Source: Mycoplasmatota bacterium
GTDB lineage: Bacteria > Bacillota_I > Bacilli_A > RF39 > UBA660
NCBI GenBank assembly: GCA_022774645.1
Contig: JALFKQ010000032.1
Location: 30,253 to 94,252, forward strand
Length of the DNA stretch: 64,000 nucleotides
Direction of reading: 5' to 3'
Shown: one piece after another, positions 19,045 through 28,100 of the stretch
Numbering within the stretch: position 1 is the stretch's first letter
How the letters are laid out: each line of letters starts with the position of its first letter
Program-made: the position numbers and the translations under genes
Notes under the pieces: generated by a model
Seen by the model: the letters and a program-made list of their open reading frames with translations, nothing else
Databases searched by the model: none
Told to the model about the DNA's origin: nothing

Positions 19045-20625
19045 TTGTCAACATATATGAGATTTTTATATGATTTTATGGAGCAATTCTTTTCTGGAGT
19101 TATAAATATTTTTATGGGTATTGTTAGAGGCTTTGGTAAAATGTTTAATTTTAAAGCATATCTTTCAATATTAAAAGAATATTCTTCAGAATTTTCGGTT
19201 GGTCAATGGATACTTGTAGGTTTTGCTGTACTTTTAGTATTTGCTTTTTTAGCTGGTATATGTTTTTTAATATATCTTTTAATAAGAAAATATTTAAGAT
19301 TTAGAAAGACTCTTGTAGAACAAGAAAGTTTGCTTGAAGAGGTTGCTAAACTTGATAGAGATGTTATAAGACTTAATCAAGAAAAGGAAGAGTTGTATGC
19401 TTTAAAAGTTTCTCAAATTGGACTTACACCACAAGTTAGTGGAAGTAATATTAAAATGGATATGCCAAAAGAAATTAAAGAAGAAAATGGTGAAAGTAGT
19501 GAAGAAGGAGAAACTGCTGAAGAAGTTCCAACTGAAGCAGCCAATGGTAGTAGATTCTTTAAACTAACACAAATTGATGAAGAATATGCTAATAAACCAC
19601 CTGAAGATTTTGGGAATACATTTACTCTTGAAGAGTTATGTGATACATTTAGAAACTTTGCAGCTTCAAGAATGAAACTTTATTATAAAGTTAAAATTAT
19701 TAGATTATTTGTAGCAGCTCTTGGAGCAACAAGACTTGTAATTTTACAAGGTATCTCTGGTACAGGTAAGACATCACTTCCTTATGCTTGGGGTAAATTT
19801 ATTAGTAGAGATGCAACTATTGCTTCTGTACAACCATCTTGGAGAGATAGAACTGAGCTTTTTGGATATTTCAACGAATTTACTAAAAAGTTTAATGAAA
19901 CAGAAGTTTTAAAAGCAATGTATGAAGCAAGTTATAATGATGAAATGTATTTAACAATACTTGATGAAATGAATATTGCCAGAGTTGAATACTATTTTGC
20001 TGAAATGCTATCTATTTTAGAAATGCCTTCTCGTGATGAATGGGTTATAGATTTGGTTCCTAATGTATGGCCAAACGATCCTAAGCATTTACCAGATGGT
20101 AAACTTAAAATACCGGATAATATGTGGTATGTTGGTACAATCAATAACGATGATTCAACATTTATGGTTACTGATAAGGTTTACGACCGTGCTATGCCAA
20201 TAGATATAAATGATAAAGGTCAAGCATTTGATGCTCCTGATACTCCTGGCATTAGAATTAATAGTAGTTATCTTGAAAGTTTATTTAATAAAGCAAAAGT
20301 TGAGCATCCTGTTTCACAAGATACTTTAAATAAACTAGAAGATATGGATAATTATGTTATTGAACATTTTAGACTTGCTTTTGGTAACCGTATTGTTAAA
20401 CATATAAAAGAATTTGTTCCAGTATATGTAGCATGTGGTGGTACTGAACTTGATGGATTCGATTATATTCTTTGTAAAAAGGTTTTAAGAAAGTTTGAAC
20501 AATTAAATTTATCATTTATTAGAGATGAAATTGATGGATATGTTAAATTTTTAGATAAAACTTTTGGTAAAGAGAATATGAGTGAGTGTAAAGAATATTT
20601 AGCTAGACTTAAGAAAGCTATGTAA
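19045..20625 (+). CDS. Membrane-anchored AAA+ ATPase (McrB/MoxR-like)
   Basis: Walker A LQGISGTGKTSLPYAWG, Walker B LTILDEMNIARVEYYFAEML, sensor region WYVGTINNDDSTFMVTDKVYDRAM; N-terminal TM WILVGFAVLLVFAFLAGICFLIYLLI; TTG start with SD agaggtgaag (or ATG 19057). Confidence 0.85.
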   Translation: MSTYMRFLYDFMEQFFSGVINIFMGIVRGFGKMFNFKAYLSILKEYSSEFSVGQWILVGFAVLLVFAFLAGICFLIYLLIRKYLRFRKTLVEQESLLEEVAKLDRDVIRLNQEKEELYALKVSQIGLTPQVSGSNIKMDMPKEIKEENGESSEEGETAEEVPTEAANGSRFFKLTQIDEEYANKPPEDFGNTFTLEELCDTFRNFAASRMKLYYKVKIIRLFVAALGATRLVILQGISGTGKTSLPYAWGKFISRDATIASVQPSWRDRTELFGYFNEFTKKFNETEVLKAMYEASYNDEMYLTILDEMNIARVEYYFAEMLSILEMPSRDEWVIDLVPNVWPNDPKHLPDGKLKIPDNMWYVGTINNDDSTFMVTDKVYDRAMPIDINDKGQAFDAPDTPGIRINSSYLESLFNKAKVEHPVSQDTLNKLEDMDNYVIEHFRLAFGNRIVKHIKEFVPVYVACGGTELDGFDYILCKKVLRKFEQLNLSFIRDEIDGYVKFLDKTFGKENMSECKEYLARLKKAM

Positions 20626-20642
20626 TATAAGAAAGGATTTTT

Positions 20643-21755
20643 ATGAATAAGAATGAATTATTAAATTTATTAGATGATACTGATAATAAAGCAATTGAGC
20701 AGTTTTGTGGATCTAATGATTCTCATGTTGTTGTTAATTCTTCTTTTCAAAGTGTTGAGTATGATTATTCATGGATAGATAAGATTGAAGAAACTCTTGT
20801 TTATTTAGACAACATTATTAGAAATCCTAAAAGATTCATTATGCAGGAAGAAGAAGTTGTTCCTGTTGAAAAGGCTAAGAAGATTAGTCAAGAAACTATA
20901 AAACATTTGGCTCAACATACTGATTTAATTCAAGATGTTGATGAAGATGGAACTATTACTCCAAGTAAAGTTCTTAATGTACATAAAGAAGAAAGTTTTG
21001 ATATTTATGAAAATAGATTTATTATTTCGTTACTTAATAATCTTAATTATTTCTTTACATTAAGAAAGCAAGTTACTGCGAGTGGTAGTTATGCTAAAAA
21101 GAAAAAAGTTATGACTTACACAGGTAAAACTAAACTTGGTAATGAGGAAGTCAATATTAGTTTAAATATGGAGACTAATTTACAAGAAGATTTAGGTGGT
21201 GTTTCAAGTAGTGGTGAATCTGTTGAACAAAGAATTGCTAAGATTGAACTTGTTGTTGGAGATTTCTTAAAGACACCATTTGTTAAAGAACTTGGTAATG
21301 CTGCTCCTGTTAAGTCACCAATTAGAAAAACAAATACTATATTAAAGAATCCTAACTTTCAAAAAGCATTAGAATTATGGGAATTTATTGAACAATACGA
21401 TGTTAAAGATAAAAAGGAAGTTAATGATTCTAATGAGAAAGTTGATGAAGAGAAAACTAAAAATAGAATGGATGGAGCATTTTTCTTAGATTATGTTATT
21501 TTAAATGAAATGGATAACAATAAAACCATTAAGAAAGATCAAATAAATAGATATGCTCTTAAAAAGTTAATGGAAGATTTTCTTGCTAATAATAGAAATC
21601 ATTCTATGAAGGAATTTAAAAAGATATTAGAAGAAGAATTTAAATTAGCTCTTGCTAAGGAAGAGAAAACTGATAAGGAGATTATTAAAGGATTTAAGAC
21701 TTTATTAAAGCATTATAGGAAGAATAAACAAGATGCATTTGCATATTTGAGGTAA
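20643..21755 (+). CDS. DUF2357-like / McrC-N-like partner of the AAA+ protein
   Basis: VHKEESFDIYENRFIISLLNNLNYFF (ENRF motif), then TPFVKELGNAAPVKSPIRKTNTILKNPNFQKALELWEFI; no obvious PD-(D/E)xK nuclease at the C-terminus. Confidence 0.65.
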   Translation: MNKNELLNLLDDTDNKAIEQFCGSNDSHVVVNSSFQSVEYDYSWIDKIEETLVYLDNIIRNPKRFIMQEEEVVPVEKAKKISQETIKHLAQHTDLIQDVDEDGTITPSKVLNVHKEESFDIYENRFIISLLNNLNYFFTLRKQVTASGSYAKKKKVMTYTGKTKLGNEEVNISLNMETNLQEDLGGVSSSGESVEQRIAKIELVVGDFLKTPFVKELGNAAPVKSPIRKTNTILKNPNFQKALELWEFIEQYDVKDKKEVNDSNEKVDEEKTKNRMDGAFFLDYVILNEMDNNKTIKKDQINRYALKKLMEDFLANNRNHSMKEFKKILEEEFKLALAKEEKTDKEIIKGFKTLLKHYRKNKQDAFAYLR

Positions 21756-21759
21756 TAAT

Positions 21760-22914
21760 ATGAATAAAGATATGAATAAGAAAATTAGTAGTACGATTAT
21801 TAAAATGATAGCTATAATTGTTTCTATCTTTGTTTTTTCTTATGCATGGTTTGTTCATAATGAGAATACTCATATTAATGCGATTGAGATTGGAACTGCT
21901 AAAACTAATAATATTCAAGTAAGTGAAGATGGTAATGATAATTGGGGTACTTCACTTAGTATAGATGTTGGTGAGGGCTTTAGATTTGATAATGAAGTTA
22001 CTAGTGAGGGTATTAATTTTTATAAAGCTAATTTAAAAAATGATGATGGTTATCCATTACATTTTATAGAAGCTACTGTTAATAAAGATTATTTGGATTT
22101 TGATTTATGGTTTAAAAATGATAGTAGTGTTAAGCTATTTTTAGATGATAGTTCAAGGGTTTATCCTGAATGTGGTACTGATGAATCGGATTTAATTTGG
22201 GATGGTGTTACAGGTAGTTTAGATTCTATTACAAGAGTAAGTGCTTATGGAAACTTTAGTAGGGATTTAATTGCTGGTTCTGTAAGAGTTGCTTTTATTA
22301 AATATAATTATGATGAAGAAAACGATAAGTATGTTTTAGATGATAAAGCTAGTCTTGTATGGGCTCCTAATAAAGAATATGAAATTATTTCTAACGGAGA
22401 AGATACTCTTACAGCTTCTATTAAATCTAAAAATTTACAAAATTATAAATATTTAAAAGTAATAAGTGGAGAAAATTTTGTAGAGAGTGATGTACCAAAT
22501 TTAACAGATGTTATTCATGCTAGTATTTCTACTAAGATGGCTAACGGGGATACTCCTCTTGCTGTTATCAATACTGAAAATGATGTTGAAAAGAAAGTTG
22601 GTTTAAAAGTTAGAGTTTGGGTAGAAGGTAATGATAGAGATGCAGTAGCTGCATTAAAAGGTGGTGTATTTAAGTTTGATTTATCTTTTGTAGGTTTACA
22701 AAAAGACGACAATATTAATTTACCAAATGTTAGTAAAATTGGTTCATCTATAACAGGTATCACAAATAATATGGAATATTCAATAGATAATGGAAGTACA
22801 TGGACAAGATATAATGGTGAAACATTAAATTTTAATGAAGGAACTTATGTACTTGTAAGATATAGTGAGAATAGTAATTATTTTGCTTCTCATTATGTGG
22901 AACTTGAATTTTGA
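21760..22914 (+). CDS. TasA-like secreted protein, SYAWF family, with WVEGxDRD motif and C-terminal Ig-like tail
   Basis: IIVSIFVFSYAWFVHNENTHINAIEIGTAKTNNIQVSEDG...LKVRVWVEGNDRDAVAALKGG...ITGITNNMEYSIDNGSTWTRYNGETLNFNEGTYVLVRYSEN. Confidence 0.72.
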   Translation: MNKDMNKKISSTIIKMIAIIVSIFVFSYAWFVHNENTHINAIEIGTAKTNNIQVSEDGNDNWGTSLSIDVGEGFRFDNEVTSEGINFYKANLKNDDGYPLHFIEATVNKDYLDFDLWFKNDSSVKLFLDDSSRVYPECGTDESDLIWDGVTGSLDSITRVSAYGNFSRDLIAGSVRVAFIKYNYDEENDKYVLDDKASLVWAPNKEYEIISNGEDTLTASIKSKNLQNYKYLKVISGENFVESDVPNLTDVIHASISTKMANGDTPLAVINTENDVEKKVGLKVRVWVEGNDRDAVAALKGGVFKFDLSFVGLQKDDNINLPNVSKIGSSITGITNNMEYSIDNGSTWTRYNGETLNFNEGTYVLVRYSENSNYFASHYVELEF

Positions 22915-22926
22915 TAGGTGACTGAT

Positions 22927-23976
22927 ATGAGTAATAAGACATTTTTTAAAATTATATTATTGATTGGTTTTACTGTTATTCTTATCATTAGTTCATATGC
23001 TTGGTTTCAAGATAGATCTAATCCATCTATAAGTTTATCTAATATTCAAGTTTCAGCTGCTGAAGGTCTTGTTATTAAGTTACAACCTGATAGTGCAGCT
23101 AGAAATACTGTTAGTTTAAATAGTGTTCTTGAAAATTTTGATGAATTTGAATTAAAACAAGTTTCAAGTGTTGATGCGGTTAATTTTTATACAATTGACT
23201 TTAATGAAGGTTTAACTTTAACCGAACCAGAATTTATAAAACTTCCTGCTGTTAATGGTAGTGTATCTCAAATGATTGAAAATGGTTATATAGATTTTAA
23301 TTTCTATTTACAAACAGAAGATTATCCAAAACATGTTTATATTCATAAAGATACAGCTGTTACTGGTCCTGCTTACGATGCTCTTAGAATAGCTATTACT
23401 TATCCAACTAGTGATAATACAACATCAACTATAATATTTGGTAAAACTCCTGAGAATGGTATTACTGATGAGTATACAACTAATGCAATTATAACTACAG
23501 GTAAATTTAAATTTGGTAATATACCTAGTAGTTTTTATACAACACAACTTGTTAGAAATTTTAGTTATAGAGATGGTGGTAGAGGAAGTAGTGATAGTGA
23601 TACGATTGATACTAATAAAATATTATTTACTATTCCTGCTAATAGTAGAATGGCTATTAATTTGAAGATATGGTTAGAAGGAGGAGATATAGATTGTACT
23701 AATGCTCTTGCATCAACTATATTAAATGTATTATTTAAGTTTGGTAGTGCCAATGAATTACTTGCAGCTCCTACACTAGTTGGAAATTCTAATTATACAA
23801 TAACTGGTCTTGATACTACAATGGAATGGGCTACAACAAATACTGCTACTACAATATGGACTCCTGTTACAAGTAGTACTCAACAGTTTACTGGATATCA
23901 ATCAGTATATGTTAGAATTAAAGAAGTAGTTGGTGTTTCACCAGAGAGTTATGCAACTCTTGTAACTTTCCAGTGA
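22927..23976 (+). CDS. TasA-like secreted protein, SYAWF family, with WLEGxDxDC motif and C-terminal Ig-like tail
   Basis: ILLIGFTVILIISSYAWFQDRSNPSISLSNIQVSAAEGLVIKL...INLKIWLEGGDIDCTNALAS...ITGLDTTMEWATTNTATTIWTPV; GTG 22918 or ATG 22927. Confidence 0.72.
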   Translation: MSNKTFFKIILLIGFTVILIISSYAWFQDRSNPSISLSNIQVSAAEGLVIKLQPDSAARNTVSLNSVLENFDEFELKQVSSVDAVNFYTIDFNEGLTLTEPEFIKLPAVNGSVSQMIENGYIDFNFYLQTEDYPKHVYIHKDTAVTGPAYDALRIAITYPTSDNTTSTIIFGKTPENGITDEYTTNAIITTGKFKFGNIPSSFYTTQLVRNFSYRDGGRGSSDSDTIDTNKILFTIPANSRMAINLKIWLEGGDIDCTNALASTILNVLFKFGSANELLAAPTLVGNSNYTITGLDTTMEWATTNTATTIWTPVTSSTQQFTGYQSVYVRIKEVVGVSPESYATLVTFQ

Positions 23977-23984
23977 GGTGAAAC

Positions 23985-24560
23985 ATGAAAAAGATATCAA
24001 TATTATTAAGTATAGTAATTATAATATTACTTACAGTTAGTGCTTATGCTTGGATGCAAACAGAACCATCACTTGGAGAAAATGTAGAATACAATAGAGA
24101 TTTTTATATAACTGATAGTGATATACAAGTTAAGTTATATGCTCTTATTGATAATAAATATGTTTTACAAGGTCAATATTCAGATGATGAACTTCTTAAT
24201 CTTGATCTTATGTATCCAGGTAAAATACAAAGATATAGATTTGAACTTACTAACATTAATCCAACACCTGCAAGAGTAAAAATTGTATTTACTGAGATAA
24301 CAGGAAGTATAAATTTACTTAAAAATTATTTAAAAATTGGTATTACTAATCCTATTATTGATAATTTTAAATTGTCTGATAGGTTAGAACATAATACTGA
24401 TGATGATAGATATTTCTTTGATTTTGCTAATAGTGTTACTATTCCAGCAGAATCGACACTTAATTATTATTGGAACATTGAAATTGATATAGATGCTCCA
24501 AATACACTTCAAAACACAAATTTAAGAATAAATAAAATTATGTTTATTAAACCATCATAA
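23985..24560 (+). CDS. TasA-like secreted protein (AYAWM variant)
   Basis: IVIIILLTVSAYAWMQTEPSLGENVEYNRDFYITDSDIQVKLYALID...YRFELTNINPTPARVKIVFTEI. Confidence 0.68.
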   Translation: MKKISILLSIVIIILLTVSAYAWMQTEPSLGENVEYNRDFYITDSDIQVKLYALIDNKYVLQGQYSDDELLNLDLMYPGKIQRYRFELTNINPTPARVKIVFTEITGSINLLKNYLKIGITNPIIDNFKLSDRLEHNTDDDRYFFDFANSVTIPAESTLNYYWNIEIDIDAPNTLQNTNLRINKIMFIKPS

Positions 24561-24576
24561 TTTAGAAAGGAATCAT

Positions 24577-25122
24577 ATGAAAAAAGTAATAAAAAAAATA
24601 TTTGATATTTTAAAAATAATTATATTAGTATTATTAATACTATTTGCTATATTTACAGTATATCAAAAAGTATTTCCAAATAATCCTAGTGTTTTTGGTT
24701 TTAGAACATATTCAATTATTACTAAAAGTATGGAGCCTGTTTTGTATAAAGGTGATGTGATTCTTGTACAAGAAAGAAACACTGATTCTTATAAAGTGGG
24801 AGATATTATTACTTTTAAAGGATCTAGTGGTGATTTAAAAGGAAAAATAGTTACTCACAAAATAGTTGGTATTAAACTTGAAAATGGAAGAAATATATTT
24901 TATACAAAAGGTATTCAAAATATAAGTGAAGATCCAGCTGTTTATGAAAATGAAATATTAGGTAAATATATTTATAAATTTAAGTTTTTCAGTTTGATTG
25001 AAAAGATAATGGATACTAAAATAGGATTTGTTCTTATTATAATAATTCCACTTGGATATATTTATTTTTATGAAATAAGAGATATAATAAAAGATGTAAA
25101 GAAGATTAAGAATAAGGAGTAG
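24577..25122 (+). CDS. Signal peptidase I, SipW/ER type (Ser/His)
   Basis: YSIITKSMEPVLYKGDVILVQER...VGDIITFKGSSGDLKGKIVTHKIVGIKL...YTKGIQNISEDPAV. Confidence 0.85.
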   Translation: MKKVIKKIFDILKIIILVLLILFAIFTVYQKVFPNNPSVFGFRTYSIITKSMEPVLYKGDVILVQERNTDSYKVGDIITFKGSSGDLKGKIVTHKIVGIKLENGRNIFYTKGIQNISEDPAVYENEILGKYIYKFKFFSLIEKIMDTKIGFVLIIIIPLGYIYFYEIRDIIKDVKKIKNKE

Positions 25123-25128
25123 TAATAA

Positions 25129-28100
25129 ATGAAAGAAAGCATTAATAAAATTTATAATGCAATTATCAATTATTTAATTGATTTCTTTCATATGACTAAA
25201 AAAAGATTTAATAAGTTTAAAAGAAGAGCTAATAGAAGATTAAGAAAGTTTTATTATTATGAAATTCTTGGTGTTGTTGCTTTATCTGTTTATTTTTATA
25301 GATTTTTATATAAGATACATTGCTTAAGTATATTTAAAAGATTTAGAAAAGAAAGTAAACTTTTATATAAAAAGTCTCTTATTAAATTAGAGGAAGTTAA
25401 ATATAATTATCAATCTTATTTACTTGAGGTTAGATATGATACTAGAGATAAAATTGATGGGGTAAAGAATAAGTATTCTAAATATTGTACTAAGAGAATA
25501 GTTGCTAAAACTCTTGTACTTGCTGCTTTATCTGTATTCTTGATATATGATGCTTATTCTTGGTTTTATAATGAATATGTAAGTAAAGGAACTAAGATTG
25601 CTCTTGGTACTGTTGAACATATTGTTAATCAGTATGATATAAATGGTAATTTAATTGGTATAGAGGGAGATACACTTACTGTTGTAGAAGAAGATAATCT
25701 TGCTAATACATTTAAGAATACAAGGTATGTTGAAATAAAGAATACTGGTTCTCTTGATTTAGATTATAATTTAACATTTACATTAGATGGAACTATGTCT
25801 AATGCTGGTGTACTTTATTATAGGGTTATTGATATAACAGAAGAGGTATTAAGTAGTACTGTTACTGAGGGTGTTAGTAGTAAACTTGAAGCTTATGCTA
25901 AAAATAATCCAACACCTGATAATTTGGAAACTGATGCTGTTAATCCAGTTTCTAATATGACTACGATACCACAAGTATTAATTAAAGGTGAAATTGATAA
26001 GGATGAGGATAATCCTGAAAATAATTATAAATATTTTAGAATAGATTATGGTATGTATCAAAGTGTTAATTCAGCACTATATTCTGGTGCTTCTGTCGCA
26101 GTTCATGCTAATGTTTATTGTACTCAAAGAGGAATAGATGCGAGTCTTATGAATGAAGGTCAAATATGGCTTGTTGAAAATGAAGAACAATTTAGAGATG
26201 CTGTACTTAATGCTTTAAGTGGTGATACTATTAAACTTGCAGATGATATAACTATTAATGGTAGTATTGATTTTCAAAGAAGAGTAGGAATTGATACTGA
26301 TACATATAATTTACATGTTACTGGAGATCTTGTTTATGATTTTGTAGAACTAGGAAAATTAAAAATAGATACATCTGGTGGTGGTAAGATTGATGTTGAT
26401 AATAGACTATATGTTAATGCTCCTAAATCACAAATACATTTTACTGGTCTTAATAAAGATTATGATATTTTTGTTGGCGGAGAGTTTACTGTTAATGGTA
26501 TCCAAAATGAAGAAGAAGATGGTGTACTTTTAGAAGCAGTAAGAATTGTTAAAAATAAGATAGGAAATATTCCTGTTGATGTTATAGTTTTATCTAATAC
26601 AAGACTTACGATAGCACCTAATGTTGAACTTAATTATGTAATAGGTGCTCCTGGAAGTACAAATATAGAAATATTAAATAACGGAACAATTACTCAAATA
26701 CAATTACAAGATATGAATCTTATTGATTCTTTCTCTAAATATCAAATATATATTTATAACTTAAATACAATACTTGGAGTACTTGGTGGTTCATCAATTA
26801 TGTTGCCATCAAACTCAACTCCTTATACTGGACCTAATACTGGTAATACATTAATTATTAGAGGTGTTAGTTCTAATGATATAACTGTTTCTGGTAGTGA
26901 TCACTATACTGGAGATGATATTAATCAAGGAGCACCTGAAGATTCTGTTGTTCCAATACAAGGTGAAGAAGATTCATATTATGTTTATATAAGAGATAAT
27001 AAAGAAACTCTTGAAGGACTTTTAACCGCATATTTTGATGAGATTGATCCTATTACTACAACTGATAGAATATCTGCTATTAAAAAGTTAGTTATTTATA
27101 CATTAAATCAAGCATATTTTGAAAATGATGACTTTGATTATATCGCTAGTGATGCAATGCCTGATATAGAATATTTAGGACTTCTTAATGCAACTATAAG
27201 TGATAATAAAATGATTAATAAGATAGCTAATAATACATTGAAAGATAAATCATCTATTAAAACATTAATATTATCTAAAACACTTACTACTATTGGTGAT
27301 AATGCTTTTGCTAATGTTAATTTAGGTAGAATAAGTACTAATAGAACATTTAGTTTCTTATCTATACCAAGTTCTGTTACTAGTATAGGAAGTGGAGCAT
27401 TTAAAAATGCAAAATATGTTAACTTTGAAGGACGAATTCCTCCAACTGTTGCGAGTGGAGCATTTAATGATGTATCTAATGGTACTAAATTCTTTGTACC
27501 AGAAGGAGCTATAACTGCTTATAGAGATGCTAATAATATTAATGAAGCATATATATATTATGCAGCTACATTATCAGACAATAAACAATATTTCTTATAT
27601 GATTATGAAGATGGATATGGAATATCATATTTTATAAATAGTGTATCTGTTGGATCTAATTTGACAATACCAAATACTATTACTATGAATTCTATAACTA
27701 AAAGTATTACTGCTCTTGGATATAATTCATATAGAAATTTAACTACTCCAGCTACTGGTGTTAGTGTAGTAATACCAAACACTGTTAAATTAATAAATAG
27801 TTATGCATTTTATGAAGATAATATAACTAATATAAATTTATCTAATGTTGAGATTATTAATTCATATGCATTTTATAAAACTAAGTTAACTAAGTTAGAA
27901 TCAAATACAATAACTAGTATAGGTGATTATGGTTTTTATGAAAATCCTATTACTTATATATCTCTTGGTAAAATAGATAGAATTGGTAAGTATGCATTTA
28001 CTAATAGTACTACTTTATATGAAATGGATTTAGGTCCTGTTACATATATTGGCGATTATGCATTTTATAATTGTCCTCAACTTGGTAGAGTATGGTTTAG

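Noticed and set aside
18866-19054. 62-aa minus-strand ORF
   Set aside because: Overlaps the terminator and start region of the AAA+ gene, no SD, no plausible product.
19045-21755. McrBC-type restriction/anti-phage defence island
   Set aside because: No target-recognition domain or visible nuclease motif, membrane anchor on the ATPase, and all neighbours are secreted-protein or signal-peptidase genes. Kept as a possible origin, not as the function.
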